Shown here one piece after another: positions 36,283 to 45,883 of a stretch of DNA of 64,000 nt. The notes below the pieces were generated by a model. The model worked only from the letters and a program-made list of their open reading frames with translations. It was not told where the DNA came from and ran no database searches. The translations under genes and the position numbers were made by a program. Source of the stretch: Geodermatophilus bullaregiensis (GTDB taxonomy: Bacteria; Actinomycetota; Actinomycetes; Mycobacteriales; Geodermatophilaceae); the NCBI RefSeq assembly GCF_016907675.1, contig NZ_JAFBCJ010000001.1, positions 930,001 to 994,000 of the forward strand, given 5' to 3'. The first letter of the stretch is position 1, and the number at the start of each line of letters is the position of its first letter.

Positions 36283-37128
36283 TCAGCCGGCCGCGCCCGC
36301 GGCCGGCTCCCCACGCCCCCCGGCGCGCACCGTCCACGGGTCGGTGCGGCGGTGCGACGGCGCCGCCTCGACCCGGCCGGACAGGTCCGCGACCAGCACC
36401 TCGGCGGCCACGGGCACCCAGGGCCACTCGGACGCGAAGTGTGCCACGTCGCACAAGGCCGGCCCGGGCTGCTCGCCCGCCTCGGAGACCGGGTGGTGCC
36501 GCAGGTCGCTGGTGAGCAGGACGTCGGCGCCGGCGGCGGTGGCGGCCGGCAGCAGGGAGCCCCCGCTGCCACCGCAGACCGCGACGGTCCGCACCGGCCG
36601 CCCGGGGTCCCCGGCCGCGCGGACGCCGCCCGCCGTGGCCGGCAGCACGGCGGCGGCGTGCGCGGCGAAGCCGGCCAGCGTCGTCGGCTCGTCCAGCCGG
36701 CCGACCCGGCCCAGTCCCTGGCGCGAGCCGGGGGCGACCGGTTCCAGCGGGCGGGTGTCCCGCAGGCCGAGGACGGCGGCCAGCGCGTCGTTCACCCCGA
36801 CGTCGGCGGCGCGGTCGGCGTTGGTGTGCGCCACGAACAGCCCGCACCCGGCGCGGACCAGCCGGTGCACCAGCCGTCCCTTCGGGTCGCCGGCCGGGAC
36901 GCCGTGCACCGCGGTGAGGAACAGCGGGTGGTGGGTGACCAGCAGGCCGGCGCCGGTCTCGACCGCCTCGTCGACGACGGCGGCCACCGGGTCGACGGCG
37001 AACAGCACCCGCTCGACGGGCTCGGCCGGGTCCCCGCACACCAGGCCGACGGCGTCCCAGCTCTCTGCGAGCGCCGGGTCGTAGCGGGCCTCGAGAGCGG
37101 CGACGACCTCGCCCAGGGTGGCGGTCAC
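36283..37128 (-). CDS. Nif3-like dinuclear metal protein
   Basis: 281 residues from GTG at 37128. Metal-ligand motifs of the Nif3/NIF3L1 family are visible: SWDAVGLVCGDP, LVTHHPLFLTAV (HHPL), VAHTNADRA, and later DVLLTSDLRHHPV. The protein forms hexameric toroids with two metals per subunit; a phosphatase/GTP-cyclohydrolase-like role is suspected. It is the mycobacterial Rv2230c counterpart, separated from its usual partner genes by the symporter pair. Confidence 0.95.
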   Translation of the reverse strand: MTATLGEVVAALEARYDPALAESWDAVGLVCGDPAEPVERVLFAVDPVAAVVDEAVETGAGLLVTHHPLFLTAVHGVPAGDPKGRLVHRLVRAGCGLFVAHTNADRAADVGVNDALAAVLGLRDTRPLEPVAPGSRQGLGRVGRLDEPTTLAGFAAHAAAVLPATAGGVRAAGDPGRPVRTVAVCGGSGGSLLPAATAAGADVLLTSDLRHHPVSEAGEQPGPALCDVAHFASEWPWVPVAAEVLVADLSGRVEAAPSHRRTDPWTVRAGGRGEPAAGAAG

Positions 37129-37144
37129 GGAGCCGGACCGTAGC

Positions 37145-37630
37145 TCAGGCGGCGCGGGCCATCACGACGCGGCGGCCGTGCTCCGGCAGCCCCGCGGCCG
37201 CCTCGGCGGCGACCAGGGCCCCCAGCTCCGGGCCGGCGTCGCGGACCTCGGTGAAGCCGCGGGCGGCGTACCAGGGCCCGTTCCACGGGACGTCGGCGTA
37301 GGTGGTCAGCGTGACCCGCCGCGCCCCGCACGCGCGGGCGACGCCGACGACGGCCTCCAGCAGCGCCGTCCCCACACCGCGGCGGCCGGCCGAGGGGCGC
37401 ACCGACAGCTGCTCCAGGTGCACGTCCCTGTCGACCCGCTCCAGGACGGCGAAGCCGACCACCGGACGCCCCGCCACGAGGACCCGCCAGGCGCCGGCCC
37501 GCTCCGCCGCCGTCGCGGCCGGCGGCAGGCCGGTGACGCCGAGCGACGCGAAGAGCGCGTCCGCGGCGGCCTCGACCTCCGGCAGCAGCACGAGGTCGGT
37601 CGGCTCCGCGTCCCGCACCCCCTCGGCCAC
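37145..37630 (-). CDS. GNAT-family N-acetyltransferase
   Basis: 161 residues from GTG at 37630. The acetyl-CoA binding motif A is LEQLSVRPSAGRRGVGTALL, followed by ACGARRVTLTTYADVPWNGP (motif B region) and FTEVRDAGPELGAL. It is an ordinary GNAT whose substrate is not predictable. The gene is upstream of the Nif3 gene with a 16-bp gap and may share its transcript. Confidence 0.88.
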   Translation of the reverse strand: MAEGVRDAEPTDLVLLPEVEAAADALFASLGVTGLPPAATAAERAGAWRVLVAGRPVVGFAVLERVDRDVHLEQLSVRPSAGRRGVGTALLEAVVGVARACGARRVTLTTYADVPWNGPWYAARGFTEVRDAGPELGALVAAEAAAGLPEHGRRVVMARAA

Positions 37631-37694
37631 ACCGTCATGCTGCCGCGGGCGCCGGACGCACGCGGAGCAGCCGAGCCTCCCGGCGCGGGCCGCG

Positions 37695-37770
37695 GCGTCG
37701 ACCCGGCGGCATCGACCCGGCGGCGTCCACCCGGCGGCATCGACCCGCGGCGTCGGCCCGGGCGGCATCC
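37695..37770. repeat. 14-bp imperfect tandem repeats
   Basis: GCRTCGACCCGGCG (R = A/G) occurs about five times with minor changes and length variation. It lies upstream of the GNAT gene and 114 bp before the FUSC gene. It may be a local slippage product or a set of binding sites; nothing decides between these. Confidence 0.65.
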
Positions 37771-37883
37771 TCCCTCACCGCAGCGCGTCCTCCCCGACCG
37801 TGCACCGTGAGGGAGGACGCGCCACGATCAGGTCACCTGATCGTCGCGGGCCCTCCCGGGACCGGGGTGGAAAGCTCGCACCC

Positions 37884-39851
37884 GTGGCGGAACGGGGGCT
37901 GCGCGCGCCGGCGTGGCTGGAGGAGCTGGTCCGCACCAGTCCCCCGCCGGTGCCGTGGCGCGACGTCGTCCGCTTCGCCGTCACCGTGCCCGCACCGCTC
38001 GCGCTCGCGCTGGTCGTAGGCGGCGGCGCCGCGCTCGGCGCCGGGGTCTTCGGCACCACCGGCGCCCTGGCCGCGAGCCTGGCCCCGCAGGCCGGGCCGC
38101 TGCGCGACCGGCTGCGCCGCACCGCCGCCGCGGTCGGCTTCGGCGCCGTGGGGCTGCTCGCCGGCCAGTACGCCAGCGGTGGCGGCTGGCTGCCGGTGCT
38201 CGTCGTCGCGCTGCTGTCGGCGGCGGCCGCGGTCATCAGCGCCGTCAACTCGGCGATGTCGCTGGGTGCGCTGCAGCTGCTCGTCTACACGGCGCTGGCC
38301 TCCGGGCTGGTCACCTCCCTGCCGGCGGCGGCCGAGGTGGCCTTCTTCTTCGCCGGCGCGGCCTGGGCCACCCTCGTCACGCTGGTGCAGGCCGCGACCG
38401 AGCCCAGCGACCCCGACCGCGCCTCGGTCGCCGCCGTCTTCACCCGTATCGCCGCGCTGCTCACCGCGGTGGGCACCGAGGGCACCGACGACGCGCGCCG
38501 CGAGCTGACCACCGCGCTCAACGCCGCCTACGACCGGGTGATCCGCACCCGCAGCCTCGCCGCCGGGCGCAACCGGCAGCTCTCCGAGCTCGCCGGGGTC
38601 CTCAACGCGGCCGCGCCGCTGGTGGAGGCCGCCGTCGCCTCCGTCCGCGCCGGGGTGCCGGCCGACCCGCACGACGTGACGGCGGTGCACGCCCTGGCCG
38701 CCGCCGTTCCCGGCACCCGCGAGCTCCCGGCCGAGCGACCGCCCGCGCTGGAGGAGGGTCCGGCGGTCCGCCGCGCGGTGCGGCACGGGGTGCGGCTGGC
38801 ATGGGCCGTCGTCGGTGACCCCGAGGAGCGGGCCGGCGCCGCCGTCCCGGCGCTGCGGCTGCCGTGGCGCGACCGGCTGCGCGACCTCGCCGACCGCACC
38901 CTCGGCAGCCCCGACACCCGCGACTTCGCCGTCCGGCTGACGCTGTGCATGACCATCGCCGAGATCGCCCGCCAGCTGCTGCCCATCGAGCGCCCCTACT
39001 GGGTGCTGCTCACCGTGGCGATCGTGCTCAAGCCCGACTTCGGGTCGGTGTTCACCCGGGCGGTGCAGCGCGGCGCGGGCACGCTGCTCGGCGTCCTCAT
39101 CGGCTCGCTGCTGCTGTCGGTGCTGCCCGGCGACGCCTGGGTGGTGGCCGCCATGGCGGTCGCCGCCGGGCTGCTGCCGTGGGCGCGCGGGGCGAACTTC
39201 GGCCTGTTCTCGGTCTTCCAGACGCCGGTGATCATCCTGCTGCTCGACCTCGCCGCCCCCGGCGGTCCCGGGCTGGTCGGCGCCCGGCTGGTCGACACGC
39301 TGATCGGCTGCGCGATCGTCCTGGTGGCCGGCTACCTGCTGTGGCCGCAGACCTGGCGGGCGCCGCTGCACGAGGCGCTGCGCGCGGCGGCCCGGGCCCT
39401 CGACGGCTACGTCGGCGCCGCCTTCGCCGACGACCCCGCCGAGCGGCGGCGCGCCCGGCGGCGCAGCTACCGGGCGCTGACCGAGCTGCACACCCAGCTG
39501 CAGCGCCGGCTGGCCGAGCCGCCGCCGATCAGCACCCGCGCCGCGGCGTGGTGGCCGGTGATCGTGCAGCTGGAGCGGACCTCGGACGCGGTCACCGAGG
39601 CAGTCATCGCCGTCCGCGGCGGCGAGCCGGCGCCCGACCCGGCGCAGGTGTCGGTGCTGCGCCGCGCCATCCGCGGCCTGGAGGACGACGTCCGCGCGGC
39701 GCGGCCGCCCGACGACACCGACACCGACGACGCGCAGATCCTCGCCGAGGGGGTCCTGGCGCCGGTGGCCCGCGAGGTCGACGCCGCCCGCCGGCTGGTC
39801 CGCGACGCCGCGCCGGGCCGCCGGCCGGAGACGGCGGTGCCGGGCGCCTGA
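37884..39851 (+). CDS. FUSC-family inner-membrane protein
   Basis: 655 residues from GTG at 37884. Two blocks of hydrophobic spans (about residues 30-165 and 360-490) are separated by a cytoplasmic helical domain, the usual design of FUSC/YccS/AaeB-type proteins. The second block carries the characteristic ERPYWVLLTVAIVLKPDFGS and RGAGTLLGVLIGSLLL. A helical C-terminal tail follows. Members export aromatic acids, siderophore or other weak acids. Position does not indicate the cargo. Confidence 0.92.
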   Translation: MAERGLRAPAWLEELVRTSPPPVPWRDVVRFAVTVPAPLALALVVGGGAALGAGVFGTTGALAASLAPQAGPLRDRLRRTAAAVGFGAVGLLAGQYASGGGWLPVLVVALLSAAAAVISAVNSAMSLGALQLLVYTALASGLVTSLPAAAEVAFFFAGAAWATLVTLVQAATEPSDPDRASVAAVFTRIAALLTAVGTEGTDDARRELTTALNAAYDRVIRTRSLAAGRNRQLSELAGVLNAAAPLVEAAVASVRAGVPADPHDVTAVHALAAAVPGTRELPAERPPALEEGPAVRRAVRHGVRLAWAVVGDPEERAGAAVPALRLPWRDRLRDLADRTLGSPDTRDFAVRLTLCMTIAEIARQLLPIERPYWVLLTVAIVLKPDFGSVFTRAVQRGAGTLLGVLIGSLLLSVLPGDAWVVAAMAVAAGLLPWARGANFGLFSVFQTPVIILLLDLAAPGGPGLVGARLVDTLIGCAIVLVAGYLLWPQTWRAPLHEALRAAARALDGYVGAAFADDPAERRRARRRSYRALTELHTQLQRRLAEPPPISTRAAAWWPVIVQLERTSDAVTEAVIAVRGGEPAPDPAQVSVLRRAIRGLEDDVRAARPPDDTDTDDAQILAEGVLAPVAREVDAARRLVRDAAPGRRPETAVPGA

Positions 39852-39933
39852 GCGCCCGGCCGGTCGGCGGCGCGGGCGGCCGGGCACCCGGCCCGCGGTT
39901 GCAGCGCGGCTGCCGCGGCCCTGTCATGGACAG

Positions 39934-40911
39934 ATGCCCACCGCGCCCGGCTCCAGCTCACCCGTTCCCCGCCAGCCGGGCCCCCCGCCGCCGGGGTCGC
40001 GCACCGTGCGCACCGACGACGGCGTCGACCTGCACGTCGAGGTCGACGGGCGGGCGGACGCCCCGCTCACCGTCGTCTTCTGCCACGGGTTCACCGCCCG
40101 GCTCGGCGAGTGGGACCTGCAGCGGGAGGCGGTCCGCGACCGCGCCCGGCTGGTGCTGTGGGACCAGCGCGGCCACGGCCGCTCCGGCTGGGCCGACCCC
40201 CGCAGCGCGACGATCGACCGCACTGCCCGCGACCTCGACCAGGTGCTCGACGCCGTCGTCCCCGACGGGCCGGTCGTGCTGGCCGGCCACTCGATGGGCG
40301 GGATGACGGTCATGGCGTTCGCCCGTCGGCGGCCGGAGCTGTTCGGCGCGCGCGTCGTCGGGGCCTTCCTGTTAGCCACCTCGGCCGGCGGCCTGGTGGC
40401 GCACGGCCTGCTCGGTACCGCCGTGAGGCTCATGCGGCGGCTGCACCTGCTGCCGCTGTACCTGTGGTGGCTGCGGCTGCTCGCGCCGACGCTCGAGCGC
40501 TTCCGCCGGCGGGGCACGCGGACCGGCCGGTACTTCATGCGCCGCTACCTCTTCGGCCGCGACGACGCGACGCCGGAAGCGGTCCGGCAGGTGCAGGACA
40601 TGCTCGAGGAGACGCCGCTGCCCATCACGATGGCGTTCTACGGCACCTTCCTCGACCACGACGAGACCCGGTCCCTGCCGGTGCTCGGGCGGGTGCCGGT
40701 CACCGTGGTCGCCGCCCAGTACGACCGGCTGACCCCCGCCGCCCACGGCCGCCGGCTGGCCGAGGAGATCGGCGCGAGCGCCGAGCTGGTCGTCGTGCCG
40801 GGCGCCGGGCACAGCGTGAACCTCACCCGCACCGCCGTCGTCGACCGGGCGCTGACCGACCTGCTCGACCGGGTCGAGGCCGGCATGGGTCCCGCCCGGC
40901 GGGCAGGCTGA
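39934..40911 (+). CDS. alpha/beta hydrolase
   Basis: 325 residues from ATG at 39934. Oxyanion motif VVFCHGFTARLGEWDLQREA, nucleophile VVLAGHSMGGMTVMA (Ser near residue 117), late Asp in AAQYDRLTPAA and His in VPGAGHSVNL. A cap of about 80 residues lies between strands. This branch is frequent beside WS/DGAT and acyltransferase genes in actinobacteria, where it may hydrolyse acylglycerols or acyl esters. The next gene, a WS/DGAT, begins about 100 bp downstream. Confidence 0.92.
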   Translation: MPTAPGSSSPVPRQPGPPPPGSRTVRTDDGVDLHVEVDGRADAPLTVVFCHGFTARLGEWDLQREAVRDRARLVLWDQRGHGRSGWADPRSATIDRTARDLDQVLDAVVPDGPVVLAGHSMGGMTVMAFARRRPELFGARVVGAFLLATSAGGLVAHGLLGTAVRLMRRLHLLPLYLWWLRLLAPTLERFRRRGTRTGRYFMRRYLFGRDDATPEAVRQVQDMLEETPLPITMAFYGTFLDHDETRSLPVLGRVPVTVVAAQYDRLTPAAHGRRLAEEIGASAELVVVPGAGHSVNLTRTAVVDRALTDLLDRVEAGMGPARRAG

Positions 40912-41008
40912 CCCCGTGCGTGCCTAGTGTGGCCGTCACCACAGGAGCGGGAGGGGAGCCGCGGGCGACGACGGCGGCCCCCGGACGACGAGCAGAGGAG
41001 TGACCACC

Positions 41009-42412
41009 GTGGACCGCCTGAGCGCGACCGACGCCGGCTTCTACTACGCGGAGAGCGAGAACGCGCCGCTGCACGTGGGCTCCGTCGCCGTCTTCGAGGG
41101 GCCGGCGCCGTCCTACGGCGACCTCGTGCGGCTGCTGCTGAGCAAGATGCCGCAGGTGCCCCGGTACCGGCAGCGGGTGCGTGAGGTGCCGCTGAACCTG
41201 GGCCGGCCGCTGTGGGTCGACGACCCGCACTTCCAGATCCTCTACCACGTGCGGCACACCGCGGTGCCGAAGCCGGGCGGACCCGAGCAGCTGCGCAACG
41301 TGGCCGGGCGGGTGCTCGGCCAGCGCCTCGACATGGCCAAGCCGCTGTGGGAGGTGTGGCTGGTCGAGGGCCTGGAGGACGACCGGTGGGCGATCATCTC
41401 CAAGGTCCACCACTGCATGGTCGACGGCATCGCCGGGACCGACCTGATGCAGGTCATGTTCGACCTCGACCCGAACGCCGAGCACACGCAGCCGCGCGAC
41501 TGGTCCCCGCAGCGCACCCCCTCGGGCCTGGAGATGGTGGCCGGTGCACTCACCGAGACCGCCACCGCCCCGCTGCGCCAGCTCACCCACGGCCCCAGCG
41601 CCGTCACCGAGGGCGCGAAGGGGTTGGTCGGCAGCGTCCGGGCGGCGGCGTCCACCCTGCCCGCGCTGGCGCGGCAGGCGCTCACCCCGATGGCCCGCAC
41701 GCTGACCGGCCCGATCGGCCCGCACCGGCGGTGGGCCTGGGCCGACGCGCAGTTCGACGAGTTCAAGACGGCGCGCACCGCGCTCGGCGGGACGGTCAAC
41801 GACGTCGTCCTGACCGCGATCACCCGTGGCTTCCGCGACCTGCTCAAGGGCCGCGGCGCGCTGGGCGCCGACACCGTCGTCCGCACGATGGTGCCGATCT
41901 CGGTCCGCCGCGAGGGCGAGCGCGGCTCGCTGGACAACCGGGTGACGGCGGTCTTCGTGGACCTGCCGGTGGGCGAGCCCGACCCGGTCGCGCGGCTGAC
42001 CGCGATCCGCCGGCAGATGGACGACTACAAGCGGACGATGCAGGCCGTCGACGCCCGCTCGATCATCGCGATGGGCGACTTCGTCGCGCCGACGCTGCTC
42101 GCCCTCGGCGTCCGGGCCTCCATGCAGACCGGCCAGATGTGGTGCCAGGCGGTGACCACTAACGTGCCCGGCCCCCGGGTGCCGCTGTACGTGCTCGGCC
42201 GGCGGATGGTCTCCGCGCACCCCTACGTCCCCATCGCCGGGGGCACCCGCATCTCGATCGGCATCTTCAGCTACCTCAACTCGATGACGTTCGGGATCAA
42301 CGCCGACTTCGACGCCTTCCCCGACGTGGAGGTCCTCGCCGAGGGCATCCGCCGCGGCGTCGACGAGCTGGTGGCGTTGGCGCAGCGGGAGTCGGCCACC
42401 GCCGCCCGGTGA
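41009..42412 (+). CDS. wax ester synthase / diacylglycerol acyltransferase (WS/DGAT)
   Basis: 467 residues. GTG at 41009 is chosen because AGAGGAG lies eight bases upstream; a GTG at 41000 is also possible. The catalytic HHCMVDG (residues about 134-140) is intact (HHxxxDG), as are the N-terminal LSATDAGFYYAESENAPLHV and the C-terminal QAVTTNVPGPRVPLYVLGRR. The enzyme transfers acyl-CoA to diacylglycerol or long-chain alcohols in storage-lipid synthesis, comparable with mycobacterial Rv2484c. It begins the lipid cluster with PlsB and the fusion enzyme. Confidence 0.95.
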   Translation: MDRLSATDAGFYYAESENAPLHVGSVAVFEGPAPSYGDLVRLLLSKMPQVPRYRQRVREVPLNLGRPLWVDDPHFQILYHVRHTAVPKPGGPEQLRNVAGRVLGQRLDMAKPLWEVWLVEGLEDDRWAIISKVHHCMVDGIAGTDLMQVMFDLDPNAEHTQPRDWSPQRTPSGLEMVAGALTETATAPLRQLTHGPSAVTEGAKGLVGSVRAAASTLPALARQALTPMARTLTGPIGPHRRWAWADAQFDEFKTARTALGGTVNDVVLTAITRGFRDLLKGRGALGADTVVRTMVPISVRREGERGSLDNRVTAVFVDLPVGEPDPVARLTAIRRQMDDYKRTMQAVDARSIIAMGDFVAPTLLALGVRASMQTGQMWCQAVTTNVPGPRVPLYVLGRRMVSAHPYVPIAGGTRISIGIFSYLNSMTFGINADFDAFPDVEVLAEGIRRGVDELVALAQRESATAAR

Positions 42413-42476
42413 CGCCCCCGGCGTCCGCCCGTGGTGACCTGGTTCACCCGGGAGGACGCCGGGTAGCGGAACGCGG

Positions 42477-43484
42477 GTGACCGCTCCCGAGACCGACCTG
42501 ACCGTCGCCGTCACCGGCCCCACCGGCACCTTCGGCGAGGGCCTCGTCCCCCTGCTGCAGGCCGACGACCGGATCGGACGGGTCGTGGGCATCGCCCGCC
42601 GCCCCTTCGACCCGGCCGCCCGCGGCTGGACGAAGATGACCTACCGGCGCGGCGACGTCCGCGACGCCGACGCCCTGCGCGAGGCCTTCGCCGGGGCCGA
42701 CGTCGTCGTGCACCTGGCCTTCCTCATCACCGGCAACTCCTCCCGGCAGACCACCCGGGCGATCAACGTCGACGGCACGCTCAACGCCTTCCGCGCCGCC
42801 GCGGCGGCCGGGGCGCGCCGGTTCGTCTACGCCTCCTCGGTGGCCGCCTACGGCTTCCACCCGGACAACCCGGTCGGCATGACCGAGGAGTGGCCGGTGC
42901 GCCCGGCCGCGAAGCTGTTCTACGCGCAGGAGAAGGCCGAGCTCGAGCAGCTGCTGGAGGCCGAGGCGGCCCGGCACCCGGAGACGTCGCTGTACATGCT
43001 GCGCCCGCCGGTGGTCCTCGGCCCGCACACCGTCGGCGCCAAGGACGTGCTGCCCGGCCCGCTGGCCCCGCTGGGCCGTCGGCTGGCCGAGCAGAGCACC
43101 CGGCGGCTGCCGGTGCCGGTCCCCGCGTTCGTCCCCGCCCTGCCGCTGCAGTTTGTCCACGAGGACGACGTCGGCTCGGCGCTGCTGCAGTGCGTGGTCG
43201 CGGCCGGCCCGCCCGGTGCCTACAACATCGCCGGCGACGGCGTGTTGACCGCCGCCGACGTCGCCCGGGAGTACGGCGCGATCCCGGTGCCGCTGCCGGC
43301 CGCGCCCGCCCAGCTCGCCGCCCGCGCGGTGTCCCGGCTGCCGTTCCTGCCGCCGGTCGCCGAGTGGGTGGAGGCGGCGAGCCACCCGGCGATCATGGAC
43401 ACCACCAAGGCCCGCGAGGAGCTCGGCTGGCAGCCGCGGTACACCGGGCTGGAGGCGCTGCGGGCCACGCTGCGCTCCGGCTGA
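42477..43484 (+). CDS. NAD-dependent epimerase / extended SDR protein
   Basis: 335 residues from GTG at 42477. The Rossmann motif VAVTGPTGTFGEGLVPLLQ (TGxxGxxG-like), catalytic Ser (VYASSVAAYG) and YxxxK (FYAQEKAELEQL) are present, and the second half has the usual substrate region (FVHEDDVGSALLQC). It is an atypical SDR of the nucleoside-diphosphate-sugar epimerase type; the substrate cannot be assigned. The gene stands between WS/DGAT and PlsB on the same strand, so a link to lipid head-group or acyl chemistry is possible. Confidence 0.88.
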   Translation: MTAPETDLTVAVTGPTGTFGEGLVPLLQADDRIGRVVGIARRPFDPAARGWTKMTYRRGDVRDADALREAFAGADVVVHLAFLITGNSSRQTTRAINVDGTLNAFRAAAAAGARRFVYASSVAAYGFHPDNPVGMTEEWPVRPAAKLFYAQEKAELEQLLEAEAARHPETSLYMLRPPVVLGPHTVGAKDVLPGPLAPLGRRLAEQSTRRLPVPVPAFVPALPLQFVHEDDVGSALLQCVVAAGPPGAYNIAGDGVLTAADVAREYGAIPVPLPAAPAQLAARAVSRLPFLPPVAEWVEAASHPAIMDTTKAREELGWQPRYTGLEALRATLRSG

Positions 43485-43630
43485 CCGACCGGACTACCGC
43501 GAACGGCGCCGGCCCGGCAGGCTCGGCCCCACCCCGACCGGCCCGGACGGCCGCCCGCCGTCCCGCACGGAGCCGCGGTGGTGGCGAGCGGACGACGGGC
43601 CGGGCAGACGGGCCCCGAGGAGAGGTGCGC

Positions 43631-45883
43631 ATGACCCCGCTGGTGGACACCGACGTCCCGCTGATCGTGCTGGTCGACGCGGACAGCGAGGTCGAGCGGC
43701 GCCTGGTCGCCGAGGCCCTGCCCGCCGCCGACGGCGGCACGCTCACCGTCCTGCCGCTGCGGGACGGCACCCTGGCCGGCCCGCTGTCGGCCGCCGCCCC
43801 CGACACGGTGGTGACCGCGGTGCGCGTGGCCTGGGCGCCGCGCCGCGCGGGCGGCGGCCAGCGGAGCCGGACCCGGCGCGGCCGGCTGCAGGCCGCCGCC
43901 CCGTCGCTCCTGCGCCGTCCCCCGGCGGCGCTGCAGGCCGCGGTGCTGCGCCGGGACCCCGGCCGCGCACGGGTGGTCGTCGCCGAGCCCGCCACCGTGG
44001 CCGAGCTGTCCGGGCGCTGGGACGGCACCGGGTCGCTGGCCGGCTTCGTCGCCCACCAGGCGCGGCTGGCCCTCGACCGGGCCGAGCGGGGCGTCGTCGG
44101 CGACCGGGTCAAGGTGCCGCGGCACGTCACCGAGGCGATCCGGTACAGCCCCGAGTTCCGCCGGGAGGTCGCGGCGCTGGCCGAGCGGCTCGAGCGCCCG
44201 GAGGAGGAGGTCCTCGCCGAGGCGGTCCGGGACCTCGACGGCCTGGTCGCGGCGATGGACCCGGTCGCGATCGAGCTGTTCACCGGCCTGCTGCGGCCGG
44301 TGCACTCCCGCGCCTGGAACGTGCAGGTCGACGCCGCCCGGCTCGACGGGCTGCGCGAGCTCAACCGGCGCCACCCCCTGGTGTTCCTGCCCAGCCACCG
44401 CTCCTACGTCGACCCGCTGGTGCTCGCCGACGTGCTCGCCGCGCACGACTTCCCGCGCAACCACGTGCTCGGCGGGGACAACCTGCGCTTCTGGCCGGTC
44501 GGGCCGCTGGCCAAGCGCGCCGGGCTGGTCTTCATCCGGCGCAGTTTCGGCGACGACCAGGTCTACAAGCTCGCCGTCCGCGAGTACTTCGCCTTCCTGC
44601 TGGCCAAGCGGTTCAACCTCGAGTGGTACATGGAGGGCGGCCGCTCGCGCACCGGCAAGCTGCGCCCGCCCCGGCACGGGCTGCTGCGCTTCGTCGCCGA
44701 CGCCGTCGAGGGCGGCCGGGTCGAGGACGCCTACGTCGTCCCCGTGTCGATCACCTACGACCAGCTGCGCGAGGTCTCGGGCATGGCCGCCGAGCAGGGT
44801 GGCGCGGCCAAGCGCGGGGAGGGGCTGTCGTGGATGGCCTCCTACATCCGCGAGCAGGTCCGCACGCCCCTGGGCACGGTGCACGTCGGTTTCGCCGAGC
44901 CGCTGTCGCTGGCGGCCGCGCTGTGCAGCGGCGCCGACCCGGCCGACCCCGACGCCCGCCGGCTGACCCTGCAGAAGGTGGCCTTCCAGGTCGCCGTCGG
45001 CATCAACTCGGTCACGCCGGCGACGGCGACGGCGCTGGTCACCCTCGCCCTCCTCGGCGTCCGCGACCGCGCCCTCACCCTCGCCCAGGTGCAGCGGGTG
45101 CTCGAACCGCTGCTGGCCTACCTCACCGAGCGGCGGCTCCCCCACTCCGGCGCGGCCCTGCGCACCGCCCTCGGCGTCCGGCGGGTGCTCGGTGCGCTGG
45201 CCCAGCAGGGGGTCGTCACCGTGTACGAGGGCGGGGAGGAGCCGGTCTACGCCATCGAGCGCGGCCAGCACCTGGTCGCGGCCTTCTACCGCAACAGCGC
45301 CATCCACCACGTCGTCGACCGCGCGATCGCCGAGCTGGTGCTGCTGCGCGACCCGGTCGACCGCTGGGACGAGGCCTCCCGGCTGCGGAAGCTGCTGGAG
45401 TTCGAGTTCTTCTTCCCCGAGCGCGACGCCTACCGCGAGCGCCTGGCCACCGAGCTCGCCCAGCTCGACCCGCAGTGGGAGACCGCCGACGGCCGCGACG
45501 TGCTGTGCCGGGCGCCGCTGCTGCTGGCCCACCGGGTGCTGCGCTCCTTCGTGGACGCGCAGCTGGTGGTGGCCGAGCGGCTGGCCGCCCGCGACCCGCG
45601 CACGCCGGTGGTCGAGGGCGACTTCCTCGCCGAGTGCAGCGGCGTCGGCCAGCAGATGCTGCTGCAGGGCCGGCTGCACGGGCCCGAGTCGCTGTCCCGC
45701 GAGCTGTTCGCCAGCGCCCTGCGGCTGGCCGCGAACCTCGACCTGGTCGACCCCGGCCGCGAGGAGCTGGCCCGCCGCCGGCAGGAGTGGGCCGCTCAAG
45801 TACGCGACGTCGTCGGCCGAGTAGGAGTGATCGACGAGTTGGACGCCGCGGCGCGGCGGGAGAGCGTGGGGGTGGAGCCGTGA
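43631..45883 (+). CDS. plsB: glycerol-3-phosphate 1-O-acyltransferase
   Basis: 750 residues from ATG at 43631 with GAGGAG upstream. The acyltransferase motifs are VFLPSHRSYVDPLVLADVL (HxxxxD near residue 253), LVFIRRSFGDDQVYKLAV, WYMEGGRSRTGKLRPP and DAYVVPVSITYD. Long N- and C-terminal helical regions match mycobacterial PlsB2 (Rv2482c). It makes lysophosphatidate, the first step of phospholipid and TAG synthesis, at the membrane. Its TGA overlaps the GTG of the fusion enzyme (GTGA), so the product of one is the substrate of the next. Confidence 0.95.
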   Translation: MTPLVDTDVPLIVLVDADSEVERRLVAEALPAADGGTLTVLPLRDGTLAGPLSAAAPDTVVTAVRVAWAPRRAGGGQRSRTRRGRLQAAAPSLLRRPPAALQAAVLRRDPGRARVVVAEPATVAELSGRWDGTGSLAGFVAHQARLALDRAERGVVGDRVKVPRHVTEAIRYSPEFRREVAALAERLERPEEEVLAEAVRDLDGLVAAMDPVAIELFTGLLRPVHSRAWNVQVDAARLDGLRELNRRHPLVFLPSHRSYVDPLVLADVLAAHDFPRNHVLGGDNLRFWPVGPLAKRAGLVFIRRSFGDDQVYKLAVREYFAFLLAKRFNLEWYMEGGRSRTGKLRPPRHGLLRFVADAVEGGRVEDAYVVPVSITYDQLREVSGMAAEQGGAAKRGEGLSWMASYIREQVRTPLGTVHVGFAEPLSLAAALCSGADPADPDARRLTLQKVAFQVAVGINSVTPATATALVTLALLGVRDRALTLAQVQRVLEPLLAYLTERRLPHSGAALRTALGVRRVLGALAQQGVVTVYEGGEEPVYAIERGQHLVAAFYRNSAIHHVVDRAIAELVLLRDPVDRWDEASRLRKLLEFEFFFPERDAYRERLATELAQLDPQWETADGRDVLCRAPLLLAHRVLRSFVDAQLVVAERLAARDPRTPVVEGDFLAECSGVGQQMLLQGRLHGPESLSRELFASALRLAANLDLVDPGREELARRRQEWAAQVRDVVGRVGVIDELDAAARRESVGVEP

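Noticed and set aside
32288-37039. A 1583-codon minus-strand frame
   Set aside because: Only its last 364 codons (RNase H / phosphatase) are real. The rest overlaps the zinc-ribbon, symporter, DUF3311 and Nif3 genes in the wrong frame.
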